From Emcibacter sp048269205 (lineage in GTDB: Bacteria > Pseudomonadota > Alphaproteobacteria > Sphingomonadales > Emcibacteraceae): a DNA stretch of 64,000 nucleotides. The notes under the pieces are model-generated. The model ran no database searches and had not been told where the DNA came from. It saw only the letters and a program-made list of their open reading frames with translations. The stretch spans positions 1,798,001 to 1,862,000 of the forward strand of contig NZ_JBLXJC010000001.1 in assembly GCF_048269205.1 (NCBI RefSeq), written 5' to 3'. Shown piece by piece: positions 44,189-52,576 of the stretch; within the stretch, counting starts at the first letter, position 1; every line of letters starts with the position of its first letter. Both the position numbers and the translations under genes were made by a program.

Positions 44189-44870
44189 AAAACAAACCGC
44201 AAAGAATAAGACGGAATCTTCCGCACCAACCAGTGCCAAGGAAGTTACAGACTGGATTCGCGACCGTATCAAGATTGGCCAGTTTGTGCCTGGCCAAAGG
44301 CTGGTAGAAGCCGATATTATCAAAACGCTTAACATACCACGAAGCAAGGTGCGTGAGGCTTTTCAACGCCTGGAGGCAGAAGGCCTTATTATTATTGAAG
44401 AATTCCGCGGCGCCTCTGTAAAGCAATTGAGCATCGATGAAATCAGGCAGATTTATCGCACGCGTATGGCGCTGGAAGGACTGGCCGCTGCGGAGTTCGC
44501 CACAAAGGGAACACCGGATCAGAAAAAAGACCTTTCCGAACTTCAAGCCGAACTGAACAAATGGGTGGATAGTGGAGACCACGACCATTTTGCCCGCCTC
44601 AATAACGCGTGGCACAACCTGATCATCGAAGGTGCCGGAAACGATTACATCCGCCAGTTCCTGGATCGTTTGGCGATTCCGATTTATCGCCTGCTGTTTT
44701 CCACATTTTACAGTTCCAAGCGCATCATCGACGCCAACAACGACCATCAGGTCATCACAGCGGCGATCACCGAAGGTCGTGCAGATGATGCGGAAAAAGC
44801 GATGCGTGATCATATCAGTCAAGGTCTCGAGTCAATTTCAGAGATTGATGCCAGATTCTACAGAAGCTGA
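44181..44870 (+). CDS. GntR-family regulator with FCD ligand domain (FadR subfamily)
   Basis: 229 residues. The winged HTH lies at about 15-80 (VTDWIRDRIKIGQFVPGQRL, LNIPRSKVREAFQRLEAEGL). The FCD domain lies at about 90-220 with metal-binding His residues (NNAWHNLIIEGAGND; later DNDHQ-like and MRDHISQGL). It senses a carboxylate, often the operon's substrate. It is divergent from the nine-gene TRAP/dehydratase operon with only 52 bp between starts and is its likely repressor. A TTGTCAACAA sequence at 47698-47707 could be a second target. Confidence 0.92.
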   Translation: MTQKQTAKNKTESSAPTSAKEVTDWIRDRIKIGQFVPGQRLVEADIIKTLNIPRSKVREAFQRLEAEGLIIIEEFRGASVKQLSIDEIRQIYRTRMALEGLAAAEFATKGTPDQKKDLSELQAELNKWVDSGDHDHFARLNNAWHNLIIEGAGNDYIRQFLDRLAIPIYRLLFSTFYSSKRIIDANNDHQVITAAITEGRADDAEKAMRDHISQGLESISEIDARFYRS

Positions 44871-44894
44871 TCGGGCGCATAAACCTGCGCCCGA
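44871..44894. terminator. Bidirectional hairpin between GntR and TonB receptor genes
   Basis: TCGGGCGCA (44871-44879), loop TAAACC, TGCGCCCGA (44886-44894): a perfect 9-bp GC-rich stem, extendable by CTG/CAG across one mismatch. It lies between two converging genes directly at the GntR stop codon. There is no marked T-run, so termination efficiency is uncertain. Confidence 0.7.
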
Positions 44895-44917
44895 CCAGAA
44901 TAGCCTATCGACCAAAC

Positions 44918-47611
44918 TTAGAATTTTTTACGCGCCGATATGGCAAACAGCCGCCCGACCGGGTTTGTTGTCGTGGCATCATAGCCACCGCTACCATTAA
45001 CGCTAGGCGCCAGATTCACATAGGGTGGGTCTTCGTCGAAGACGTTCTGTACCTCGAAGGTGACAGATAGCCCCTCACCCGCTTTACCCAGAAAACCTCC
45101 ATCCTGTGGATGCCAGACAAAGGTCAGGTCAATTGGCGTATAAGCGTCAACATCTTCCGTCGGTGTGACGGCCGTATTGTCATAACCGCCGACATAGTTG
45201 GCAAGAATTCGCGCACTGTAATCTTCCATCTCCCACAGAATGCTTGCCCGAGCCTTGAAGGTCAGGGGTTGAAAAATGGTGTTGCGGAAATCTACAAGAT
45301 CAGCTGTTGAATTGATCGCCACCTTGTAGGTGGTCAGGTATGTACCGCTCAGATTGAACAGAAACGTTCCCGAATTTTCCGTAGGCAACGCATAAGAGGC
45401 ATTAAAATCAATCCCTCTGGTGATTGACCGGCCCAGATTATTGTTCCGGCCGTCAACATAAAGCTCGACATTTGCGGGATCCCCTCCCGGGAAGGCCCCG
45501 CGCGCCAGCGGAACGCCCTGATTAAGCAAGTCGATCACCCGAGCGGCAGCTTCATCACCGCGCAGGATAATTCCCGAACCGGCAAACTGGTCTTCACGGG
45601 TCAAAATCGCCAGGTCGGCCAGGTAGGTTTCCACCTGGTTTTCATATTCCACATCAAAATAGGTCAGACTGATATTGAAATTGTCATTTACATCCCAATC
45701 AGCACCAACTGACCAAGTGGTGGCGGTTTCAGGACCAAGATCCAGATTTGGACCGGATTGGGCAAAACCAAGAATCGGCGTACCGCCGTCCGGGTTCTGG
45801 TAATTCTGGCCGAACAACGCATTGCTGTTCCCGTAAACCTGGGAAATAAGCGGCGCACGGAAAGATGTGCCATAGCTTGCCCTGACTTTCAGACCGTCCA
45901 CAGGCATCCAGTTGATGCCAAATTTGGGATTGGTCGTCTTGCCCACATCGTCATAACTGTCGTGGCGTACAGCCATATTAACTGTCAGTTCTTTCAGACC
46001 GTCCCGGGCATTCCCCTCCCCAAACAGAGGAATAACCATTTCCGCGTAGAGTGAATCAACCCGTCGCGTAAAATCACGGAAGCTAACCTCTGTATCCGGA
46101 TTACCCCGGGCAAGCCCCAGCCCCACATCCATTTCCTGGCCTTCATATCCAAGTGCGAGATTTACATCCCCCCCGGGCAGGCTGAACAAGACACCATCCA
46201 GATTGGCCTCATATCCAATAAAATCCATGGTCGTCGGCGCGATAAATATCTGGTTCGCCATCTCCGCCAAGGTCGCCGCAGAAGTTCGTCCCAGACCATA
46301 GGGATCGAATGCCACATTCGGATCACTGCTCGCCAGATAGCTCGTGAGATTTCTCTGAAGACCGTTAACTTGGGAAGATAAATCCCTGTTCTCGCCGTAT
46401 GATACAGCCCCTTCAAATCGCCAGTCATGGGGCAAGCTGATGCGCAAACCCGGTGTAATCTGCCAGTTTTTGGCATAACCGGACGCATCATCGCTCGGCA
46501 GATCATCCTTGAAGCTATAGGCGACTGTATAACTGTCCCCGGCAAAGCCGACCGGACGCACAAAGAAAGCATTGGTTTCGGGAATAGTCAGCGTTGCAGT
46601 GCCATAGGGAGATTTGCGGACAAAATCACGTTTACTGAAAAAGCCATCGGCAAAAATAGCGATTGTATCATTGATCTCATGGGTGAATGTTGCATTGAAA
46701 GAATCGTATTCCTGTTCAGGGATCAGGTCCTGTCCGATGTTGCTGTCACAAAGATTGCTCGTGCCGGCAACAAGTTCGCCAGCCGTTGCTTGCGTGACCC
46801 CGCTTCCAGGGATCGCATAGGAAACCCCATCAGCTATGATGTTGCCCGGGCTGCAACGATTGACGCGATAGTCGTTACCGCCGGAAGCCGTCTGATCGGA
46901 AGTGAAGAAATCCCGGTCGTCGCCACTCAGGTTGGAACGATAAACATGTTCGTAGGCAATCATGAACTGACCGCCGTCCCATACCTTTCCGAAGGCAGCG
47001 CCCAGCTGATATTCGTCGAAATCTCCATCATCGGACATGCCGTAGCGGCCAAGCACTTCGAAGCCGTCAAGCTGACGACGTGGGATAATATTGACGACGC
47101 CCGCAACCGCATCAGAGCCATAAATAGCCGATGCACCGTCCGCCACCACTTCGATCCGCTCAATACCAAGCGTCGGCAATACAGAGGGGTCAATGGAACG
47201 ACTGTTGTTGACGACACGATGGCCGTCAATCAAAACCAGCGTCGCATAAGGCCCGATACCGCGCAGGTTCACACTGTTGCCAAAGACAATGTTCCCGTTA
47301 CCCCCCGACTGGCCGCGAGAAGATTCGCTAACGCCCAGATTGTAAACCTGTGGCAACTCCTTGAGCATCTTATCCACGGTTACGGCACCGGAAAGCTCCA
47401 TTTCCTCCCGGCCAAGAGTTGTCACCTGCGACCCCACCGGCGCCACGCCACGAACCCTGGTGCCGGTAACCACAATCTCTTCAAACTGCACTATTTCTGC
47501 AGCCTCTTCCTGATTCTGTTCCTGACCGTAGGATGGCACTGCAAGCGCAGTCAGACTGGTGCCCACCATGCAAACAAGTTTAAAAGTCCCTATTCCTGAT
47601 ATGAGTTTCAC
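44918..47611 (-). CDS. TonB-dependent receptor
   Basis: 897 residues. A signal peptide (ALAVPSYGQ, about residue 29) is followed by the TonB box region VQFEEIVVTGTRVRG. The plug (about 50-160) has VNLRGIGPYATLVLIDGHRV and IERIEVVADGASAIYGSDAVAG. The barrel ends RLFAISARKKF. It is of the large sphingomonad/Caulobacter-type class that takes up plant-derived or nutrient compounds rather than siderophores. A Fur-like sequence does lie 71-89 bp upstream of its start, at 47682-47700. It is divergent from a secreted alpha/beta hydrolase gene. Link to the TRAP operon is only by proximity. Confidence 0.93.
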   Translation of the reverse strand: MKLISGIGTFKLVCMVGTSLTALAVPSYGQEQNQEEAAEIVQFEEIVVTGTRVRGVAPVGSQVTTLGREEMELSGAVTVDKMLKELPQVYNLGVSESSRGQSGGNGNIVFGNSVNLRGIGPYATLVLIDGHRVVNNSRSIDPSVLPTLGIERIEVVADGASAIYGSDAVAGVVNIIPRRQLDGFEVLGRYGMSDDGDFDEYQLGAAFGKVWDGGQFMIAYEHVYRSNLSGDDRDFFTSDQTASGGNDYRVNRCSPGNIIADGVSYAIPGSGVTQATAGELVAGTSNLCDSNIGQDLIPEQEYDSFNATFTHEINDTIAIFADGFFSKRDFVRKSPYGTATLTIPETNAFFVRPVGFAGDSYTVAYSFKDDLPSDDASGYAKNWQITPGLRISLPHDWRFEGAVSYGENRDLSSQVNGLQRNLTSYLASSDPNVAFDPYGLGRTSAATLAEMANQIFIAPTTMDFIGYEANLDGVLFSLPGGDVNLALGYEGQEMDVGLGLARGNPDTEVSFRDFTRRVDSLYAEMVIPLFGEGNARDGLKELTVNMAVRHDSYDDVGKTTNPKFGINWMPVDGLKVRASYGTSFRAPLISQVYGNSNALFGQNYQNPDGGTPILGFAQSGPNLDLGPETATTWSVGADWDVNDNFNISLTYFDVEYENQVETYLADLAILTREDQFAGSGIILRGDEAAARVIDLLNQGVPLARGAFPGGDPANVELYVDGRNNNLGRSITRGIDFNASYALPTENSGTFLFNLSGTYLTTYKVAINSTADLVDFRNTIFQPLTFKARASILWEMEDYSARILANYVGGYDNTAVTPTEDVDAYTPIDLTFVWHPQDGGFLGKAGEGLSVTFEVQNVFDEDPPYVNLAPSVNGSGGYDATTTNPVGRLFAISARKKF

Positions 47612-47681
47612 TGTTGACCTCCCATTATTTTATACTGTTCGCCTAACTCTCCCAAAATAGGCCTCGTAAAACCTTATAAAC

Positions 47682-47700
47682 CATATTGATAATCATATTG
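47682..47700. promoter_or_regulatory. Weak Fur-box-like site in the divergent receptor/hydrolase region
   Basis: CATATTGATAATCATATTG matches the Fur consensus at 14 of 19 bases, with GATAATCAT exact. It is weaker in context than the three sites of the 4-11 kb iron block because no siderophore gene is near. It ends inside the -35 region of the plus-strand promoter. Confidence 0.4.
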
Positions 47701-47725
47701 TCAACAATTTATTTGACGATATAAT
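47698..47725 (+). promoter_or_regulatory. Sigma-70-like promoter for the secreted hydrolase, with overlapping TTGTCAACAA
   Basis: TTGTCA (47698-47703), 16-base spacer, TATAAT (47720-47725). The gene start lies 59 bp beyond the -10 box. TTGTCAACAA at 47698-47707 is a palindrome of the type bound by FCD GntR regulators and covers the -35 box. An AAGGAGG ribosome-binding site lies at 47771-47777. Confidence 0.6.
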
Positions 47726-47783
47726 AGAGGCATGAATGTAAACGCACAGTTGCTGTATAAAAAAATACAGAAGGAGGCACATC

Positions 47784-48788
47784 ATGCAGGATCATCACCC
47801 GGTCAGCCCGGTAATACTGTTGTTGATCAGTTTGTTTTTCGTCCCGCATCAATATGCATCCGGCCAGGACTCGCCAAGCCGGGAGGAGTTAAAAAAAATC
47901 TATGAGAGCCTGCCGGACACGCTGGGAACCGGCCCCTTCCCGGCATTTAAAACAACCTTGCCGTCCTTTCCAGGCTTTACCCTTTATCTACCTGAAAAAT
48001 ATAAATCACTCCCTGATCGTTCCCTGGGGATTTACATATTTGGAAATGGCGCCTGCATTGCGGACGGCGCCATGGCGCGTCTCCATCTTCTGGAAATCGC
48101 GTCCCACGGTTATGTCGCCATAGCACCCGGCGGGATTCACAGTGGCCCCGGAGCATCCGCACGTTCCCGGCCAGTCGCGCCGGAAAAGGATGAAAACCAG
48201 CAATATCCGCCTCCCGAAACCAAATGGCAGGATCTATCAAACGCGATGGATTTGCTGTTTACGTCCAATAATACTCCGGATAGTGATCTCTACCATAAAC
48301 TCGACACAAGGAGAGTTACTGTTTCAGGCTGGAGCTGTGGTGGACTGCAGGCCATCCTCGCCTCTTCTGACCCACGCGTCACAGCAACCGTTATTATGAA
48401 CAGCGGTATCTACAACGACGAAACCGGCAATATTAGAAGCTTCAGGGTCAGCAAAGACAAGCTTGCCGATCTCCATGCACCCGTCCTGTATATTCTGGGA
48501 GGTCCAACCGATATCGCCTACCCTAACGGCATGGATGATTTTAGACGACTGCAGCATATCCCGGCTATTGTCGCCAATCTGAATGTGGGGCACCTAGGCA
48601 CCTTCTGGCAGGAAAACGGCGGCGCCGCCGCCAAGTTGGTTGTCGAATGGATGGACTGGAAATTCCAGTATCCCGAATGGACCAGTAAAAAATTCCTGAA
48701 AAAAGGCTGTCAGATCTGTATCGCTGTCCCATGGGAATTTAACATTAATAATATGGAGCAGGTAAACGGCCAACAAAATCGAGAGTGA
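47784..48788 (+). CDS. Exported alpha/beta hydrolase (dienelactone hydrolase/lipase-like)
   Basis: 334 residues. The signal peptide (VILLLISLFFVPHQYASG) is probably cleaved near residue 27. The fold is a compact alpha/beta hydrolase with oxyanion strand GIYIFGNGACI, nucleophile Ser184 in VSGWSCGGLQAI, an Asp region in VLYILGGPTDIAYP and a His in NVGHLGTF. The Ser-containing elbow GWSCGG resembles cutinase/dienelactone-type enzymes. It probably acts on an ester outside the inner membrane. It has an ideal AAGGAGG ribosome-binding site and its own promoter. It is divergent from the TonB receptor, so the two may serve the same substrate. No downstream gene shares its strand until 50061. Confidence 0.85.
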   Translation: MQDHHPVSPVILLLISLFFVPHQYASGQDSPSREELKKIYESLPDTLGTGPFPAFKTTLPSFPGFTLYLPEKYKSLPDRSLGIYIFGNGACIADGAMARLHLLEIASHGYVAIAPGGIHSGPGASARSRPVAPEKDENQQYPPPETKWQDLSNAMDLLFTSNNTPDSDLYHKLDTRRVTVSGWSCGGLQAILASSDPRVTATVIMNSGIYNDETGNIRSFRVSKDKLADLHAPVLYILGGPTDIAYPNGMDDFRRLQHIPAIVANLNVGHLGTFWQENGGAAAKLVVEWMDWKFQYPEWTSKKFLKKGCQICIAVPWEFNINNMEQVNGQQNRE

Positions 48789-49016
48789 GATAAATGCTAT
48801 TCAGGTAACTTTTGGTCGCCTGAAATTACTCCCGAAACGGCAAAAACTTCATTCAAAGCATATTACAGACTTTTATAGGGGATCTAACCCTTAAAATTCT
48901 AAAACAGGACGACCCTGTGACGGATGTGGCGTTTTAAGTTGGTTGCTGGGCGCAGAATGTAGCTCCAACTTATACTCTGAATATTTCAGCCTCGGTGCGT
49001 GATGTTCCATGAAAAA

Positions 49017-49916
49017 TTAATTGCTCTGGGCGAGGGTCTTCAGTTTATGGCACAACCACTGCAATCCGGCATCTTTTTTTCGCGCGGTATGGAACTGCAT
49101 CATCTCCCGCATGACAGGCAATTCGAAAGGCGTTTCCGCGATTGTGAGAGACAGAGCCGGCGCCATAAGTCGGGCAAGTCTTTCATGCATCAGTGCAAGC
49201 CGCATGGTCCCGGTCAATAGCCATGGCACCTGAATGAAAGAAGGGGCAGTCACCTCCACCGAACGGCGAAGTCCCCGGTCCCTGAGAGCACGCTCCACAT
49301 AGGTCTCTCCGCCGGAAATTAACACCGCCACATGTCCGCTGGAAAAAAAGGCCTCCTGGGTCATTGGATGTTTCATTACAGGATTTTCCGACCAGCCAAC
49401 AACCACATGACGTTCCTCAAAGACGAGTTCACGCGGATGTTCATCGGTAAGGAACTCCTCTGGAGTTAAGAACAGATCCAGCTCACCATCAATGAACATT
49501 TCTGTAGCTTCCGGTCGAGGCAGGGAAAGGTCGACCTTGATACCCGGAGCTTCTTCCCTAAGAATCTTTAACAAGGGTACGATTAACACCGTCGTTATGT
49601 AATCCGAGGCCGCTATTCTGAAAAGCCTTTGTGACGCTTTAGGGTCAAACCCGGTACCTGCGGAAATTACATTGCGGAGTTGAACGATGGTTGCCGAGAT
49701 TTCAGGCGCCAGTTCAAGTGCATGAGATGTCGGGATCATCTTTTTCCCGTGCTGAACCAGAATTTCATCCTGAAGGGCCTCGCGCAATCGCCGAAGGGCC
49801 GCGCTCATGGCAGATTGTGTCACGTTAAGGCGCTCTGCCGCCCTTGTCACATTGCGTTCTTCAAGCAGCACATTAAAGGCAACCAGCAGGTTCAGGTCAA
49901 AATTGTCGAGGCGCAT
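49017..49916 (-). CDS. LysR-family transcriptional regulator, NodD-like
   Basis: 299 residues. The N-terminal winged HTH (about 6-65: LDNFDLNLLVAFNVLLEERN, VTRAAERLNVTQSAMSAALRRLRE) is typical of the NodD/SyrM/LeuO branch. The effector domain follows (about 90-295). It is divergent from a TonB receptor that begins an eight-gene catabolic operon (50061-59112), with 144 bp between the starts, so it is the probable activator of that operon. The gap of about 230 bases on its far side (48789-49016) holds no gene. Confidence 0.93.
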   Translation of the reverse strand: MRLDNFDLNLLVAFNVLLEERNVTRAAERLNVTQSAMSAALRRLREALQDEILVQHGKKMIPTSHALELAPEISATIVQLRNVISAGTGFDPKASQRLFRIAASDYITTVLIVPLLKILREEAPGIKVDLSLPRPEATEMFIDGELDLFLTPEEFLTDEHPRELVFEERHVVVGWSENPVMKHPMTQEAFFSSGHVAVLISGGETYVERALRDRGLRRSVEVTAPSFIQVPWLLTGTMRLALMHERLARLMAPALSLTIAETPFELPVMREMMQFHTARKKDAGLQWLCHKLKTLAQSN

Positions 49917-49930
49917 ATCATTAATTTCAT

Positions 49931-49965
49931 TTATGAATAATCACAATATTAATTAATTATCATAA
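49931..49965. promoter_or_regulatory. Candidate LysR-type binding region in the LysR-receptor divergent spacer
   Basis: TTATGA (49931-49936) and TCATAA (49960-49965) are inverted copies in a very AT-rich segment next to the LysR start. The spacing would suit a LysR tetramer site. It is weak evidence, given the base composition. Confidence 0.35.
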
Positions 49966-50060
49966 TTTATCAAGTTGTGCCAATGTCAAAACAACAAAAT
50001 GATGACGGACTAAAAAACCGATCATAAAGGGACAGGCCAATCAAAATCAGGGAGTAAATA

Positions 50061-52565
50061 ATGCAACAATCATCAATATTGAGCAGTGCAATGGTGCTTG
50101 CTCTCACAAGTCATGCCGCCTGGGCACAGGATACGCTAGACAATTCCGCCGATAAAACCGGACAGGAAACTTCTTCAGTCTTCAGCCTGGAAGAGATCGT
50201 TGTCACGGCTCAGCGCACCTCGGAAAGTCTACAGGATGCTGCCATACCGATCAATGCCGCGACAGGCGAAGCCCTGGAACGGGTCGGAGTCACCAACGCG
50301 ACCACACTGAACAAAATCGCCCCGTCACTTTATGTCTCGGCCAGCGGCGGTGCTACGGCTGGTTATTTTGTACGCGGCGTCGGCAACTTCACCAACAACG
50401 GTTATACCAACCCAGCCGTCGCCTTCAACATTGATGGTGTCTATATCGGGCGTCCTTCCTCGACTGTCGCGTCCTTCCTTGACATTGAACGTGTCGAGGT
50501 CCTTAAAGGTCCTCAGGGTACCCTTTACGGTCGAAACGCCACCGGTGGCGCCATTAACGTGATTCCGGTAAAACCACGGCTTGGCGAAAACAGCGGCCAG
50601 GTGAGCGCCAGTTACGGTAATTATAACGCCTATGAAATTTCAGGTATCGCCAACCTTTCTGTATCCGATCGGATGGCTGTCCGCGTTTCCGCGGCCAAGA
50701 ACGAACATGATGGTTACTTCGACGACGGTACAAGTTCAGCGGATGACCTGGCATTGCGGGGCCAAATCCTTGCAGAGCTGAGTGACAGTGTGGATGTCCG
50801 GCTGTCCGCCGATTATTCGACACAGAAAGGCACCGGGCCCGGCATGAATATCCATGGCGTCTACGGCTTTGCGCCTTTCTCCCCCGACCTGCCGGTCCCG
50901 AACCATCCCTTTATCCCAGCCCCCGATAGCGTCTCAGGAGCCTTCACAGGTCTGCACACGCCGGAGACCCTGGCCTTCATCGAAGAAAATGCCGTCGCGG
51001 CCCCCCTTTTCTCACCATTGAATGATTTCGCCTATCCTTACCGTGATGATTCCTATTTTGGGATCAATGCAGAAATGAATTTCCATATGGAGTGGGCTGA
51101 TCTGGTCATCATTCCCGCCTTCAGGAAATCGGATCTGGATAACCAGTTCAACGGTGCACCATTCAAAGGGGCTATCAATGAAGATAGCGCCAAACAGTAC
51201 AGCCTGGAAACACGCCTTTCCGGCGACATTGGGCCTATTGAATGGATTCTCGGCGCCTATTATTTCGATGAAAGCGTTGAAGGCGTGAATTCCTACAACC
51301 AGTTCTCGACCATTACACACAACACGTTCAAGTCCAATACGGAGTCCTTCGCTGTCTTCGCCAGGGCAACATATAATATGACGGATGAGTTGAGACTGGT
51401 TGGGGGAATTCGTTATACTGACGAAAGCCGTTCCATTGATGCGACAGCATCTGCGACAGCTGCGGTCTGTCTGGAAGACCCGGTCGGCCGTCCGCCGGCC
51501 TGCCCACAGGTCCCGACACTTCCTGTCGGCCTGACCCTGGAGGATACGATCAACGGACTGGACCCTTCCCTGTTCCTGCCCTTCGCCACACCATTTGACG
51601 GTAATCCCATTGCTGGCGTCTACCCTTATGGTCCCTTTATTGACGGCGCCCCGGGTGCGTTGCTGATCGTTACCCCCTATACCATCCAGCAATCAGCTAG
51701 TGACGATCACTTCACCTATCGTGCGGCGATTGAGTATGACATAACGCCGGACAGCCTGCTTTATGCCAGCTTTGAAACGGGTTTTCGAGCCGGAGGTTTT
51801 AACGTCACCATCGGACGCGAAAACTACGAACCGGAATTCATTGACGCCTACACAATCGGGTCCAAAAACCGGTTCTTTGACGATCGCCTGGAATTGAACC
51901 TCGAACTTTTCTATTGGAAATACGATGGGCAGCAGCTTGCAGCTCTGGGCGTCGATACGGAAGGAAATAACAACTTCTATACCCGTAATGTGGGCAAATC
52001 GACCATCAAGGGCGTTGACATCGATTTCCAGTTCCTGATCGCGGAAAATACCCTGTTGAAAGGTGCCGTACAGTATCTGGACGCCAAATATGACTCCTTT
52101 GTCTATGATCAGGTCGACCTGTCAGATGAAACGGATCCGCCAAACTTCCTGACACCTGTTACCGGATGTGACGCCACCCAGGTCATGGCGCCGACCCGGA
52201 GTTTCATTATTGATTGTTCCGGCAAGGAAGCCCTGAATTCCCCAGACTGGACGATCAACCTTGGTATTCAGCAAACGGTGCACCTTGGCGGATACGAACT
52301 GATCGGAACCTTTGACGGTCGTTACCGCGGTGATCGGGTCGTCGGCTTCAACTACCTGCCAAACGGCAATAGTGGAAGCGATATTACAATGGATGCCTCA
52401 CTGACCTTTATGCCGGAAGAAGGCGCCTGGTCGGTGACAGCCTTCGTTCAAAACCTGACAGATGAAGACATCCCGACAACTCATCAGGTTGGCGCAGGCA
52501 ACATCGTATCTTCTGCCTATCAACCTCCCCGCACTTACGGCCTGCGTGGCAAACTGAACTTCTGA
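50061..52565 (+). CDS. TonB-dependent receptor heading the aromatic catabolic operon
   Basis: 834 residues. Signal peptide to about residue 22 (SHAAWA), then TonB box VFSLEEIVVTAQRTSES. The plug (about 45-165) has LNKIAPSLYV and IERVEVLKGPQGTLYGRNATGG. The barrel has a Pro-rich extracellular loop near 470-500 and ends TYGLRGKLNF. There is no STN domain. AGGGAG precedes the ATG. It starts a collinear series with an exported MBL hydrolase 11 bp downstream and ring-cleavage enzymes beyond, and should import the aromatic substrate or a conjugate of it. Confidence 0.94.
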   Translation: MQQSSILSSAMVLALTSHAAWAQDTLDNSADKTGQETSSVFSLEEIVVTAQRTSESLQDAAIPINAATGEALERVGVTNATTLNKIAPSLYVSASGGATAGYFVRGVGNFTNNGYTNPAVAFNIDGVYIGRPSSTVASFLDIERVEVLKGPQGTLYGRNATGGAINVIPVKPRLGENSGQVSASYGNYNAYEISGIANLSVSDRMAVRVSAAKNEHDGYFDDGTSSADDLALRGQILAELSDSVDVRLSADYSTQKGTGPGMNIHGVYGFAPFSPDLPVPNHPFIPAPDSVSGAFTGLHTPETLAFIEENAVAAPLFSPLNDFAYPYRDDSYFGINAEMNFHMEWADLVIIPAFRKSDLDNQFNGAPFKGAINEDSAKQYSLETRLSGDIGPIEWILGAYYFDESVEGVNSYNQFSTITHNTFKSNTESFAVFARATYNMTDELRLVGGIRYTDESRSIDATASATAAVCLEDPVGRPPACPQVPTLPVGLTLEDTINGLDPSLFLPFATPFDGNPIAGVYPYGPFIDGAPGALLIVTPYTIQQSASDDHFTYRAAIEYDITPDSLLYASFETGFRAGGFNVTIGRENYEPEFIDAYTIGSKNRFFDDRLELNLELFYWKYDGQQLAALGVDTEGNNNFYTRNVGKSTIKGVDIDFQFLIAENTLLKGAVQYLDAKYDSFVYDQVDLSDETDPPNFLTPVTGCDATQVMAPTRSFIIDCSGKEALNSPDWTINLGIQQTVHLGGYELIGTFDGRYRGDRVVGFNYLPNGNSGSDITMDASLTFMPEEGAWSVTAFVQNLTDEDIPTTHQVGAGNIVSSAYQPPRTYGLRGKLNF

Positions 52566-52576
52566 GTATAGAGAAA

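Noticed and set aside
44129..44347. N-terminal extension of the CapA-like frame
   Set aside because: It overlaps the divergent GntR coding region, and the ATG at 44128 has a good AAGGA ribosome-binding site.
46427..47599. 390-codon plus-strand frame antisense to the 44918-47611 receptor
   Set aside because: A shadow of the receptor plug region; no start signal or domain.
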